A stretch of DNA of 64,000 nt from assembly GCA_033856235.1 (NCBI GenBank), contig JAWVFI010000106.1, forward strand, positions 1-64,000, in the 5' to 3' direction. The stretch is from DASXRU01 sp033856235 (GTDB lineage: Bacteria; Acidobacteriota; Blastocatellia; Pyrinomonadales; Pyrinomonadaceae). Within the stretch, counting starts at the first letter, position 1; every line of letters starts with the position of its first letter. A model generated the notes under the pieces. The model searched no databases. It had not been told where the DNA came from and saw nothing but the letters and a program-made list of their open reading frames with translations. The position numbers and the translations under genes are program-made. Below, one piece after another: positions 44,926 to 53,853 of this stretch.

Positions 44926-46344
44926 TTAACGGCGAACCAGGTCGGCGTTGTAAAGTTGCTGGTATGCGCGATAGTTTGCCATCACTCTGAAGACGTACGT
45001 CTTCGTTTCTGAAAACCCGACCTCGGCGGTGAATACGCCGCGGTCATTGTGTCTCGCTCGCTTAACCCAACGCGCGACGTTGTCTTCGCCGCCGTTGTAC
45101 GACGCGGCCACCGCCTCGGGTAGATTCGGAAAGAGACGATTAAGCTCCGCGAGATAGACGCTACCAATGGCTATCGAGACGCCCGGCTCGTAAAGCTGAT
45201 TTTCAGTGAGATGATTGACGCGGGCGCGGGGCGCATACTTTGCGGCTGTGTCCAAGGTGAGTTGCAGCAGTCCACGGGCCGACGCCGGTGACTTGGCGTT
45301 GGGCTTAAACTGGCTTTCTTCCTTCATCACCGCCAACACCAGGCGGGGATCCACTCCCCGTGCTTTAGCAAAGCGCAACACATCACCGCGATATGGCGTG
45401 GGGTAGAGATTGGCCGCGGCGACAGTTTGACTGCGCGCACGCTGGGCACGTTCCTCGCCCCGCGAATGAGCAGTTGAACTATCCATCGCCAACAGCCGTT
45501 CGGTTGCCAGAGAGCCGTAATAGGAGCCGGAGTTCGTGGGGAGGGTTAGATAAGCGCGAGTCGCGTCGTCCGTACGGCCCGAGCGCTCCAGGCTATAGGC
45601 TTTGAGGTAGGTGACTTCGTCTGCAGTTGTTAAGGCGCCTTTTTGAAAGGGTCTGGCTAGCAGTTCGTCGGCGGTTTGTGCAGCTTGGCGCCATTCACCC
45701 TCGGCGACGTGCAGCCGCAATCTGCCAAACAAAGCGTTAGTGTCGGTGACAGTGCCGGGAAATCGCTCTCTGGTGCGGGCCACCCACGCCATCGCCTCTC
45801 TGCGCTGCCCGGCTTCTCGCAGGCTGTCGATGACATTCAAATGGGCAGTCTCGATCCGCTCACCATCAGGATAGGTTTCGACATACTCGCGAAATCTGTC
45901 TGCGGCCTCATCAGGTTTCCCTAAGCGCAAAAGGGCTGAGGCCGAAGCGTTCAGCCCTTCTCGTCCATCCTTTGTTTGCGGAAACTGCCGCGCGACACGC
46001 TCGTAGAAGCGTAGCGCTTCTCCGTATTGACGCTCCTGAAAATTGGATCGTCCCATGCCAAACAGCGCCGCCGGAACGTTAATATCGTTTGGATAGGTAT
46101 CGATAACGATCTGCCAGTGTTGCCGCGCCTCAGCCAACGCACGGTTCGACATGTAGATGCCTGCGCGGCGCATATGCTCGGCGGCGCTGAGTTGCGCAAA
46201 CGTGCCGGTCGTGCGGTCAGCCCGGTCGTCGCGCCGCACTGCATTCAACGCGGCTTCGTTGCCCTGAGCGTTCGTCAGCACAAACCCGCAGAGGAGAAGG
46301 GCAGTCAGCGCTATTGAGCGATAGAGTCTCAGATACTTTCCCAT
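44926..46344 (-). CDS. TPR-containing Slt-type lytic transglycosylase
   Basis: A 472-residue protein with a signal peptide (ALTALLLCGFVLTNAQG) and a long helical TPR-like solenoid (GEALRFYERVARQFPQTKD and similar), as in the superhelical ring of Slt70. A C-terminal SLT domain begins at ~325: catalytic glutamate E343 in MKEESQFKPNAKSPASARGL and the YNGGEDNVARWV motif at ~417. It cleaves peptidoglycan glycan strands exolytically. The ATG directly abuts the OsmC stop (46345-46347), implying coupling with that gene. Confidence 0.93.
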   Translation of the reverse strand: MGKYLRLYRSIALTALLLCGFVLTNAQGNEAALNAVRRDDRADRTTGTFAQLSAAEHMRRAGIYMSNRALAEARQHWQIVIDTYPNDINVPAALFGMGRSNFQERQYGEALRFYERVARQFPQTKDGREGLNASASALLRLGKPDEAADRFREYVETYPDGERIETAHLNVIDSLREAGQRREAMAWVARTRERFPGTVTDTNALFGRLRLHVAEGEWRQAAQTADELLARPFQKGALTTADEVTYLKAYSLERSGRTDDATRAYLTLPTNSGSYYGSLATERLLAMDSSTAHSRGEERAQRARSQTVAAANLYPTPYRGDVLRFAKARGVDPRLVLAVMKEESQFKPNAKSPASARGLLQLTLDTAAKYAPRARVNHLTENQLYEPGVSIAIGSVYLAELNRLFPNLPEAVAASYNGGEDNVARWVKRARHNDRGVFTAEVGFSETKTYVFRVMANYRAYQQLYNADLVRR

Positions 46345-46773
46345 CTACTCCGTCTCCTCAATGATCTCAAAACTGGAAACGATTTCCACCGTGGGGCGCA
46401 GCGTCGCAGCCACGCTGCAATACTTTTCGTCTGAGAGTTGCACTGCCTGGGCCAGCGCTGCCTCCGATATATTGCGACCACGAACCAGGTGATGAACCTC
46501 CATCCTGGTGAAGGCGCGGGGATGCTCCACCCGTCTCGCGCCCGTAATCTCAATCCGGTAGTCGGTGACTTCTTGTCGCTTCTTTTTCAGGATTGAGATC
46601 ACGTCAACTCCGGTGCAGCTCCCCAGCGCAATCAACAGCAGTTCCACTGGCGACGCCGCGTTGGCCCGCCCGGAATCAGTGTCCAGAACCTGGGCATGGC
46701 CCGACGGAGTGATCCCGATAAAAAGATCATCGCCGCCAAAAATCACTTGAGCTTTCACTGCCGAATCCGCCAT
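46345..46773 (-). CDS. OsmC family protein
   Basis: A 142-residue OsmC/Ohr-fold protein. The first redox cysteine is in LIALGSCTGVDVISILKKKR and the second in VQLSDEKYCSVAATL. The family reduces organic hydroperoxides using dithiol-disulfide chemistry, though some members of this shape are uncharacterised thiol proteins. Residue 1 is placed at the ATG at 46773. An extension to 46803 would use TTG with no good ribosome-binding site. Confidence 0.9.
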   Translation of the reverse strand: MADSAVKAQVIFGGDDLFIGITPSGHAQVLDTDSGRANAASPVELLLIALGSCTGVDVISILKKKRQEVTDYRIEITGARRVEHPRAFTRMEVHHLVRGRNISEAALAQAVQLSDEKYCSVAATLRPTVEIVSSFEIIEETE

Positions 46774-47108
46774 TTCCAGAATGCCTTTCCGTTTCCGAGC
46801 CAACCTATAAGTGCACGTAGTTTTTGGCGCGATGGGCTACCCAAATCCGGCGTCGCCGGCCTGTACTTGGCTCTGTACCAATTGCTTTCACCCGCACCAA
46901 ATCCTTACGGAATTAGAACATAATTTGATCGAAACACCATAACTGCTCAGCTATCTATGCTCCCAGAGGTGAATCGAAATCGTTGAGGCGCTAGCGTCGA
47001 TTCTTCGGCACGCCGCTTGATGTCTTCTTATCTCTCTCCCAGGCCCCACGCCTTTTGAGCGTGGCCCGAAATTTAATAGTCAAAAGAAACAGTGGAGGTA
47101 AGTTTTTC
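46774..47108. other. Divergent intergenic region, OsmC / glycine-zipper gene
   Basis: 335 bases between divergent genes. AGTGGAGGTAAGTTTTTC in front of 47109 is a strong ribosome-binding site. No other conserved motif is recognised. Confidence 0.45.
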
Positions 47109-48662
47109 ATGAACAGCATTAAACGCATTTTGCCAATGTTCTTATTGGTCTTGAGTGGCGCGCTCGGCGTCGAAGCACAAACACAGCGAACCTACCAGGG
47201 TACATTTCAATCGGTACGACAGCTAATCATCAGAATCGATAACCGGGCCAACCGGTTCCGCGCCGCCCTGGATGGGGGACTGAATTCCAGCACCCTAAAC
47301 AACACCAGGGCCGAAGACAATATTAACTCCTCTGTGACTCAATTCGACGATTCTGTTCGCCGCTTGCGCGACCGCTTTGACCGGCGGCAATCGAGCGCGG
47401 CCGACGTGCAAGACGTGTTGGGTTCGGCTGCCCAGATCGATCGGTTTCTTCGGAGGCGGCAATTGGATACCCGGACGCAAAACGCCTGGGCGCTGTTACG
47501 AACTGATCTTAACCAGCTAGCGCGGGCTTACAGTGTTTCCTGGCCGGCGGTTGGTCGGACTTATCCGCCTGTGACTCCTGGAACCGGGCAATACCCCGCC
47601 ACGACAAATCGCTTGACGGGCACCTATCGTTTGGACGTTTCAAGCAGCGACGATCCTCGAACTGCGGCGGACAACGCTACCCGAAATCTTCCCCGATACA
47701 ATCGCGCACAAGTAATGAATTCGATAGCCGCAAGACTCGAAGCGCCGGACCAGCTCGCCATCGATCTCCGCGGCCGGACTGTAACGATTGCGTCATCGCG
47801 CGCACCGCAGATCACTTTTGAGGCGGACGGGCGCGAGCGCGTGGAAGCGTCCAACAATGGCCGCACAGTCAGAGCCCAGGCAACGCTCACCGGCGATCAG
47901 CTCATGGTCAGCTCTACCGGTGAGCGGGGAAATGATTTCAGCGTCACGTTCGAGCCGATCGAAAACGGCCAGCGGTTGCGTGTCACTCGTCGTGTTTATG
48001 CTGAAGGTCTGACTCAGCCCGTCGTGGTGCAGAGCACCTACAATAAGAGTTCTGAAGTGGCGCAGTTCAACATCTACAGTGGGCCGGCAACCTATCCGGG
48101 GCCGGTGAACTCCAGCGGAGATTTCGCCGTTCTGAATGGGGAACTCGTCGTCGGCACACTTAATGAATCGCTTAGCACTGCGACTAGTCGGGAAGGTGAT
48201 CGCTTTACATTGAACGTGCGCCAGCCCGTTCAGTTTGAAGGGGCGACGGTCGAAGGCCATGTGTCGCATGTTGAGCGAAGCGGTCGGTTGACCGGACGTT
48301 CAGTGATGACCTTGACCTTTGACAATATACGTTTACGCGATGGCCGCAGCTATCGCTTTGCGGGAATACTCGAGAGCGCTCGCACGTTTGATGGCAACGT
48401 GGTGCGCGTGGATAACGAAGGCGCGGTTCGTGACGACAGCCAGACAACGCGAACCGAACAGCGGGCGGCAGTCGGTACGGCAGTGGGCGCAATCATCGGC
48501 GCCATCGCCGGTGGAGGTAAAGGTGCTGCCATCGGCGCGATATTAGGCGCCGGCGGTGGTGCAGGTTCAGTTTACGTTCAGGGCCGAAATGACCTCGAGC
48601 TGCAAAGAGGATCGGAGATCACTGTGCGGGCGACGGGCCCTTCTTCTAACGTTTTAAGATAG
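47109..48662 (+). CDS. Secreted protein with C-terminal glycine zipper
   Basis: A 517-residue exported protein of unknown function. The signal peptide is ILPMFLLVLSGALGVEAQ, and the ATG at 47109 has GGAGGTAAG ahead. The N-terminal half is helical and arginine/asparagine-rich (RNRANRF-like, IDRFLRRRQLDTRTQNAW). The middle contains DPRTAADNATRNLPRYN and several strands. The C-terminal ~70 residues hold a glycine zipper (GTAVGAIIGAIAGGGKGAA and GAILGAGGGAGSVYV), which often sits in or across membranes. Monocistronic with a good terminator. Confidence 0.8.
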   Translation: MNSIKRILPMFLLVLSGALGVEAQTQRTYQGTFQSVRQLIIRIDNRANRFRAALDGGLNSSTLNNTRAEDNINSSVTQFDDSVRRLRDRFDRRQSSAADVQDVLGSAAQIDRFLRRRQLDTRTQNAWALLRTDLNQLARAYSVSWPAVGRTYPPVTPGTGQYPATTNRLTGTYRLDVSSSDDPRTAADNATRNLPRYNRAQVMNSIAARLEAPDQLAIDLRGRTVTIASSRAPQITFEADGRERVEASNNGRTVRAQATLTGDQLMVSSTGERGNDFSVTFEPIENGQRLRVTRRVYAEGLTQPVVVQSTYNKSSEVAQFNIYSGPATYPGPVNSSGDFAVLNGELVVGTLNESLSTATSREGDRFTLNVRQPVQFEGATVEGHVSHVERSGRLTGRSVMTLTFDNIRLRDGRSYRFAGILESARTFDGNVVRVDNEGAVRDDSQTTRTEQRAAVGTAVGAIIGAIAGGGKGAAIGAILGAGGGAGSVYVQGRNDLELQRGSEITVRATGPSSNVLR

Positions 48663-48693
48663 GCCCTTGTGCTCACCTGAAAGAGTGAGCAAT

Positions 48694-48745
48694 GGCAGCG
48701 TGCAGGCTTAACGGAAACGTTTACTCCTGCGCGCTGCCTTTTTTC
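48694..48745 (+). terminator. Rho-independent terminator after the glycine-zipper gene
   Basis: GGCAGCGTGCAGG and CCTGCGCGCTGCC form a 13-bp stem with one G-T pair, followed by TTTTTT. It begins about 30 bases after the stop. Confidence 0.92.
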
Positions 48746-48883
48746 TTACAAGACACATGAATGCTGTGTTAGGATGGCGCCGGCTCAACCGGTAAACACC
48801 TCGTCCTTACTTCGAAAAGGCTCTCAACTCCCACCCGACTGAGCGCAATCGTAACTTTGATACGATAACGAGAGGATTCAAAG

Positions 48884-49369
48884 ATGGCCTCTATTCTCGT
48901 AGTCGATGACGATGAAGCGATCCGGGATACGTTGTACGAACTTTTTGCGGGTCAGTATCTTTGTCACACTGCAGAAACAGCCGAACGAGCTCTGACGTTG
49001 CTTAGGTCCGAGATCTACGATGTGGTTCTGACTGACATTTCGATGCCCGGTCTGAGCGGGTTGGAATTGCTCGGTCACGTCGTGCAATCTTACCCGGGAA
49101 CGCCGGTGATCGTAATTTCAGGAATCAGTGACCAGGAACATGCGCAGGGCCTAATCAAGCTTGGCGCGTTTGATTATCTGTTGAAGCCATTCGGGCTGGA
49201 AGTCGTCGAGGATAGCGTGCGACGCGCCGTTGCTTACCGGCGGAAACTTGCGAACGGAAATGACGGCGACAAGTCAGGGTCTTCCGGAAGCGAATCACCC
49301 CCAGCCAAGGCGGACTGGGCGATTGTGCCCGATGACTCCAAGGATCGCGACCCCAATGGATCTCAGTGA
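48884..49369 (+). CDS. Single-domain response regulator
   Basis: A 161-residue receiver protein: acidic pocket VVDDDEA at residues 7-12, phosphoacceptor D51 in VVLTDISMPGLSG, and the lysine in YLLKPFG. The C-terminal 40 residues are low-complexity, with no DNA-binding domain. It resembles stand-alone receivers that relay signals in phosphorelays or chemotaxis. No histidine kinase gene lies nearby, so the partner is unknown. Its stop overlaps the convergent neighbour by 7 bases. Confidence 0.92.
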   Translation: MASILVVDDDEAIRDTLYELFAGQYLCHTAETAERALTLLRSEIYDVVLTDISMPGLSGLELLGHVVQSYPGTPVIVISGISDQEHAQGLIKLGAFDYLLKPFGLEVVEDSVRRAVAYRRKLANGNDGDKSGSSGSESPPAKADWAIVPDDSKDRDPNGSQ

Positions 49370-50157
49370 AGCCGGCTCGGATCAGTGGGCTTCGACTCGC
49401 GCAGTTCACGATCGGTATCCTGTCTGATTTGCTGCTCGAGCAGCGCTGCCTCCAAGGCCATTGGCGGGTTGTTGTGACCTTCATCCAATCGGTCGAGCAG
49501 GAGGTTGGTCTCCGCCCAACCGGATCCTCGGCTCGCCGCTGCTTCGATCGTTTGTAGCCGCGTTTCCACGCGCCCGAGATTTCGGCGGGCCGCACCTTTG
49601 AGAGATTCAAGGCGCCCGCGATCCAATTCCAAATCTTGAAGTAAGGCTGCGGCTTCGGATCCCTCTATGCGGGCTGCCCGGTTTACTCGCTGCTGCACAG
49701 CCAGGAGTTCGCGGTTGGCAGTGCTGACGACGCGGCTTGCGTTTAAGCGTAGCGCCAGAGTTTCACAGTAGGCGTCGGCGAGTGATGCCGATTGCCGCTG
49801 TATTTGCTTGAGTACCCGTCGTTCAATAGGGGTCAGTTCGGATATGAACCAGGGAATTTCCCGTGCGGTAATGCCGTCGGCTGCCAGCCGCTCTCGCAAC
49901 CCTTTCGCCCAATGCCGGCGATAAAAGAGCAGGGCAATGGCAACGATAAGTCCGCTAGCGGAACCTAATGCCATTGACGTCAACGCCAGCAGCATGTAAA
50001 CAGCGGCGTCCTCCGCTGCAGTGAAGTAAAAGAATAAAAAGAACAACGGTGGAACGATGGTGAATATGGACCAGGAGACCCAGGGTGCCCAACGCAGGAG
50101 CTGGTCGGTTCTTTCGTCGCTCTTCGTGATTTGACCGATTGATTTGGTTGTATTCAC
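49363..50157 (-). CDS. Hypothetical membrane protein with coiled coil
   Basis: A 264-residue protein not assigned to a family. Two membrane helices at ~25-80 (WSIFTIVPPLFFLFFYF and ALTSMALGSASGLIVAIALL) are followed by ~170 cytoplasmic residues rich in arginine, glutamate and leucine with coiled-coil character (ELLAVQQRVNRAARIEGSEA, RGRLESLKGAARRNLGRVET). The start is a GTG at 50157. It is convergent with and overlaps the response regulator by 7 bases. Confidence 0.75.
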   Translation of the reverse strand: MNTTKSIGQITKSDERTDQLLRWAPWVSWSIFTIVPPLFFLFFYFTAAEDAAVYMLLALTSMALGSASGLIVAIALLFYRRHWAKGLRERLAADGITAREIPWFISELTPIERRVLKQIQRQSASLADAYCETLALRLNASRVVSTANRELLAVQQRVNRAARIEGSEAAALLQDLELDRGRLESLKGAARRNLGRVETRLQTIEAAASRGSGWAETNLLLDRLDEGHNNPPMALEAALLEQQIRQDTDRELRESKPTDPSRLH

Positions 50158-50288
50158 ACTTGCGCCCCTGTCCTATGATTGCGAAAAACAAAGCATAGCG
50201 ATTATGCGCTAGCCATGCCAGTTTCAATCTGGGCCAGTACCTTTGAGCTCTCGATCCGGTATAATAAGATTATCGAGCTGGAGACGCT

Positions 50289-51269
50289 ATGAGCAGGATC
50301 AGGAAAAGCCACAAGCGATGGACCGTTACTGCCCTCGGGGTGTCGATTATTTTGCTGAGCACCTCGCTGTCTCTTCCCCAGGATACAGGCGGCAGCATAT
50401 CGGTGCGGCGCCCGGGTCGCGCTCTGGAAAAGCCAGTTACAATTCCGGTGACCGTTCGCGTTCGTCAGTCTAATCCGCAACAAGAAGTCCAGTTAGTGGA
50501 TTTGATTGTCCGCGAAGATGGAGATGAGCAACCTCCGATTTCAATCCGCAGCCTCGCGACCACGCCTCTCTCGTTCGCCGTGCTAATCCAGGATGATCTC
50601 GTCTCCTCAGTAAGTAACGAAATCAAAACCATCGCTGAGTTCATCCGCCACTTGCCACCCGGCGCCCGCGTGCTGGTCGGTTATATTCGCGGCGGTTCGT
50701 TGGATGTGCGGCAGCGCTTCACCACGGATTTGAATAAGGCAGCCAGGTCATTGCGCGTGCCTTACGGCTTGGCCAGCGCGGCGACTCTGGATCCGTATAT
50801 TCAGGTTCGAGAGGGATTGAAGAGGTTCGAATCTCAACCACTGGGACGTCGCGCGATGCTCGTCATCTCAGACGGGTTGGATATCTCACGCGGACAGGAT
50901 TCCACCTCGATCGTAGACAGTTTGGATTTGCACCGGGCGATTACCGAAGCACAGCGTCGAAGTGTGGCCATCTACTCGATCTACTCGCCAAGTGTTAGCG
51001 CAACGGCAAACGGCAGTGCTGTTTTGGTAGGCGGCGCACAAAGCGCCTTGCAACGGCTATCAAATGATACGGGTGGCCACGCATTCTTCCAGGGCAGCTA
51101 CGCTCCGGTTAGCTTCGACCGCTTTCTGGCCGACATTGACGCAGCGCTGGGAAGGCAAATAGCACTGACTTATCTTTCTACTCACCCAAACAAGGGGTTC
51201 CATCGGATTGAGGTGAAATCCTTGGCGCCTGACGTGGAAGTTCGGCACCCCGCCGGTTACACACGATAG
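50289..51269 (+). CDS. VWFA-related acidobacterial protein, degenerate MIDAS
   Basis: A 326-residue secreted protein with a signal peptide (ALGVSIILLSTSLSLPQ) and the strand-rich VWFA-related region (VQLVDLIVREDGDEQPPISI). The A-domain-like part begins at ~95 with SFAVLIQDDLVSSVSNE, where the usual metal-ion motif DxSxS is not preserved. Later motifs RAMLVISDGLDISRG and GRQIALTYLSTHPNKGFHRI match the same family as the protein at 23101-24183. It may therefore bind a partner without a metal ion. It is separated from the tad locus by about 26 kb. Confidence 0.88.
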   Translation: MSRIRKSHKRWTVTALGVSIILLSTSLSLPQDTGGSISVRRPGRALEKPVTIPVTVRVRQSNPQQEVQLVDLIVREDGDEQPPISIRSLATTPLSFAVLIQDDLVSSVSNEIKTIAEFIRHLPPGARVLVGYIRGGSLDVRQRFTTDLNKAARSLRVPYGLASAATLDPYIQVREGLKRFESQPLGRRAMLVISDGLDISRGQDSTSIVDSLDLHRAITEAQRRSVAIYSIYSPSVSATANGSAVLVGGAQSALQRLSNDTGGHAFFQGSYAPVSFDRFLADIDAALGRQIALTYLSTHPNKGFHRIEVKSLAPDVEVRHPAGYTR

Positions 51270-51332
51270 TTTACCGCCTGGTTTTTAAATCCCAGACTCC
51301 AAAGAGTTCGTTTCGTCAGGGCGGTCGGAGAT

Positions 51333-51599
51333 TTATTGGACGGTCGCAGGCAACAAGGAGGCGCGCTTGTCTGACGCTGTTGCCCAACCGTCAGCGATGC
51401 TGGCAATCATGCCGTGAAAGTGGATTTCGCTTCCTGATAATACAAGCACTACGTCGCCCGCGTGGTACCGCGGATCCTCAAGTTTGAACCGAATCACCGT
51501 AGCTTGTCCGTTCTCCGTTTCGATCGTTTCGAAGGCGAATTCATCCGCATCGACAAGGTAGGTTTGTGAATTGTTGGCGGTCCTTTGTTCTTCTGGCAT
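51333..51599 (-). CDS. Hypothetical acidic protein, 88 residues
   Basis: Not recognised. A short acidic protein with a compact beta-rich core (YLVDADEFAFETIETENGQA, then VIRFKLEDPRYHAGDVVLVL and GSEIHFHGMIASIADGW). No membrane helix. It follows the tRNA-Arg/tRNA-His pair on the same strand by ~46 bases and may be read through from the tRNA promoter. No family suggested. Confidence 0.6.
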   Translation of the reverse strand: MPEEQRTANNSQTYLVDADEFAFETIETENGQATVIRFKLEDPRYHAGDVVLVLSGSEIHFHGMIASIADGWATASDKRASLLPATVQ

Positions 51600-51645
51600 G
51601 ATTTCGCTTCTTCTGCCGCGCTCGGCGTCGAATGCAATGGTAATG

Positions 51646-51720
51646 GGCGGCTAGTCGGGCTCGAACCGACGACCTCCAGATCCACAATCTGGCGTTCTAA
51701 CCGACTGAACTATAGCCGCC
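51646..51720 (-). tRNA. tRNA-His (anticodon GTG)
   Basis: A cloverleaf with an extra 5' G (G-1 opposite C73), as expected for tRNA-His. Acceptor GCGGCTA/TAGCCGC, anticodon stem CCAGA/TCTGG around loop TTGTGGA (anticodon GTG), T arm GTCGG TTCGAGC CCGAC. CCA is not encoded. It lies 30 bases downstream of the split tRNA-Arg. Confidence 0.95.
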
Positions 51721-51750
51721 ACAAATCGTCGCCGCTCTTCGCGGGTTGAT

Positions 51751-52092
51751 TGCCCCCGGCAGGACTCGAACCTGCGGCCCTCTGCTTAGCATCCAGCATC
51801 AAGTTTCCCTGACCGTCCGAGATGAATCTCAGAGTTGCTGGCTGGACTATATCTTAGGCATTGCAGCCCCGGCCCGTATAGTCTCTGAGGATCCCACGTC
51901 CTTTAGCTTCGAGGCGCGCGGTTTCCTGCGGGTTACCCAATCCTGCTGAATTGTTACTCGTCCAATCCGAGTATCAGAGGCTCTCAGGGCGTTCTCGCAT
52001 ACAGGGCCGTCCACTCAATGAGTTGGTAACAAATTTCGTTCCTCATTAAGGCTCCAACAAGGCAGATGCTCTATCCGCTGAGCTACAGGGGC
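51751..52092 (-). tRNA. tRNA-Arg (anticodon TCT) interrupted by a group I intron
   Basis: 5' exon 52059-52092 (34 nt) and 3' exon 51751-51789 (39 nt) join to a 73-nt tRNA. Acceptor GCCCCTG/CGGGGGC, D arm GCTC...GAGC, anticodon stem TCTGC/GCAGA and T arm GCAGG TTCGAGT CCTGC pair correctly. The spliced loop is CTTCTAA, giving UCU, which decodes AGA. The break is between positions 34 and 35. No CCA is encoded. Confidence 0.95.
51790..52058 (-). ncRNA. Group I intron in the tRNA-Arg(UCU) anticodon
   Basis: A 269-nt intervening sequence. The 5' splice site follows U34 and the last intron base is G (omega-G). Core elements are visible: R region TCAGAGACTATACGG near 51874-51889 and S region AAGATATAGTCC near 51841-51855, which pair through GACTATA/TATAGTC as P7. 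A GAGG internal guide 15-18 bases into the intron can pair with the CCUU exon end, with a U-G at the splice site. The compact size and core resemble the tRNA introns of Azoarcus and cyanobacteria. No homing endonuclease gene is present. Confidence 0.92.
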
Positions 52093-52184
52093 ATCTCTTA
52101 AAGAGCGAGATGTTACCACGCACCTAATAATCAAGCTACAGGTCTCTTGGTTAAAGAGGTACTCAGTTCACAGGTACGTCGCCG

Positions 52185-52224
52185 GCAAAACAAAGAGGCC
52201 GCCAGATGAGTCCGGCGGTCTCTT
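52185..52224 (-). terminator. Rho-independent terminator after the 82-residue hypothetical gene
   Basis: On the minus strand AGAGACCGCC and GGCGGCCTCT form a 10-bp stem with one G-T pair, followed by TTGTTTT. It ends the transcript of the small gene at 52247-52495. Confidence 0.85.
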
Positions 52225-52246
52225 GAAAAGAATTCAGAAAATCCTG

Positions 52247-52495
52247 TTAGGCGGCTTTGGTGTGTTCACTCGTTTCCGCAAAAACACGGCGTCCGTTGAG
52301 AGCATCATCAATGATTTCACGAACGGCAGAAGTGTCTGGATTTACATCCATCCGGTCGCACGCTCCTAAATGCCGCAAAATGCCTTCAGTCGCGATGTCC
52401 ATGGCTGTTCCCATTAACTTGGAATAGCGTCGTGCCTGAATATGGTCAATTCTGAGTAGCCGCTCATTCAGCGGCAAATGTCTGTCAAAAATCAC
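52247..52495 (-). CDS. Hypothetical protein, 82 residues
   Basis: Not recognised. The GTG start at 52493-52495 lies ~10 bases after AAGGAGCGAGAGAAACC. The sequence is helical and charged (RLLRIDHIQARRYSKLMGTA; DTSAVREIIDDALNGRRVF). No known domain. It has its own terminator and sits between the tRNAs and the transposase. Confidence 0.6.
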   Translation of the reverse strand: MIFDRHLPLNERLLRIDHIQARRYSKLMGTAMDIATEGILRHLGACDRMDVNPDTSAVREIIDDALNGRRVFAETSEHTKAA

Positions 52496-52748
52496 GGTTT
52501 CTCTCGCTCCTTCTCTTTCACCGAACCTCGCCAGTTATCCATGAAGTCCCAAGGCTCGGTTATGTTTGTTATTAAGTGAATCTTAGATGCTTTTCCACAC
52601 GTTTCGGATGCAAACCTGTTGCGTTTTCAGCCCGAAATTGACACAGAAAGCCCGGTTGACCTGCGGCAAATATCAGCGTGTTCGGAAAAACTGGGCATTA
52701 TAGATGAGGGGCGAGCCAAAAGCCACATAAAACTTCGGAATTATGCAC

Positions 52749-52777
52749 TTGACACACCCATGAATCCGTGAGAATAT
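52749..52777 (+). promoter_or_regulatory. Candidate promoter of the transposase gene
   Basis: TTGACA (52749-52754) and GAATAT (52772-52777) are separated by 17 bases, about 10 bases before the start codon. If used, the mRNA would be almost leaderless. Confidence 0.45.
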
Positions 52778-52786
52778 GGCTTTACC

Positions 52787-53787
52787 ATGAAAAAGCCATT
52801 CAAACGCGAAGCCGGATCGATTCTCGAACCCCATTTCCTAGACGAAGATAAGGCCAGAGACTTCCTTGAAGCCATGCGCTGGTCTGAGGGCGTTATCTGC
52901 CCGAAATGCGGTCTGGTGGGCGAAGCGTACAAGCTAACTCCTAAGCCTAAGACGTTCGAGGAAGTAAAAGCCTCCAAAAAGCGCATTCGCAAGCCCCGCA
53001 AGGGTCTGTGGAAGTGTGCTGGATGCCGGAAGCAGTTTACCGTAACTGTGGGAACTATTTTTGAGGACAGCCATATACCCCTCAACAAGTGGCTTCTAGC
53101 GATCCATTTGATGTGCGCCAGCAAGAAGGGCGTTTCCGCTCACCAGCTAATGAGGATGCTCGACATCAAACAATACAAGTCGGCATGGTTCATGGCTCAC
53201 CGAATCCGGTACGCAATGACAGGCGAATTGCCTGAGAAGCTGTCTGGAATAGTCGAGGCTGATGAGACATACATTGGCGGTCGGCGGCGTATGCGTCTCC
53301 CGCAAGTGACAAAGCAGGGAGAGCGAGCCGTGGATCGTCCCAGCCATTGGACAGAGAAGGCCGCTGTGTTCTCAGTGGTTCAGCGTGGCGGTCGGGTTCA
53401 CTCACGCCATATTGAAAACGTGACCACTTCAAACCTGCGAGCCGTTCTCGATTCAGTCTGCGAGGCCGATGCGCACTTTATGACCGACACAGGCCCGTTG
53501 CGCGGTCTAGGCAAGGATCGCAAGCATTCACTTGTGAACCATAAGGCCGATGAGTATGTCCGTTACGATGAGGGCGTATGCGTGACCACTAACACGGTGG
53601 AAGGCTATTTCTCGCTCTCAAGCGCGGGATAAACGGCACCTATCATCACGTAGGCCGGAAGCATTTGCATCGCTATCTAAGTGAGTTTGATTTTAGATAT
53701 AACGAACGCGAAACCACTGACGGCCAGCGGGCGCAAACCGCTCTCAAGGGGTTCGAGGGCAAGCGTTTGATGTACCGGGACTCCTGA
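52787..53787 (+). pseudogene. IS1595-type transposase, broken by a -1 frameshift
   Basis: The N-terminal ~280 residues are intact. A zinc-ribbon-like segment has CPKCG and CAGCRKQF, followed by TVGTIFEDSHIPLNKWLLAI and the DDE-type core with ADETYIGGRR (first Asp) and a second Asp near DAHFMTDTGP. The frame breaks at the NTVEGYFSL motif: at ~53617 the reading frame moves by -1 and then continues KRGINGTYHHVGRKHLHRY and FRYNERETTDGQRAQ to a stop at 53785-53787. One base is missing, consistent with a real mutation, a sequencing error or slippage. Terminal inverted repeats were not found. Confidence 0.9.
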
Positions 53788-53788
53788 A

Positions 53789-53818
53789 GGGGAAGCGTTA
53801 ATCTTCCCCTTTTTCCCT
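53789..53818 (+). terminator. Terminator-like hairpin after the transposase
   Basis: GGGGAAG and CTTCCCC form a 7-bp stem with an 8-base loop, followed by TTTTTCCC. It starts directly after the corrected stop codon. Confidence 0.8.
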
Positions 53819-53853
53819 GCCTATGCCATACTTCCGACACGGAGTGTCGACCA

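Noticed and set aside
51746..51949. Plus-strand frame (67 codons) across the intron-containing tRNA-Arg
   Set aside because: It covers the antisense of a tRNA exon and group I intron core, which explain the sequence better.
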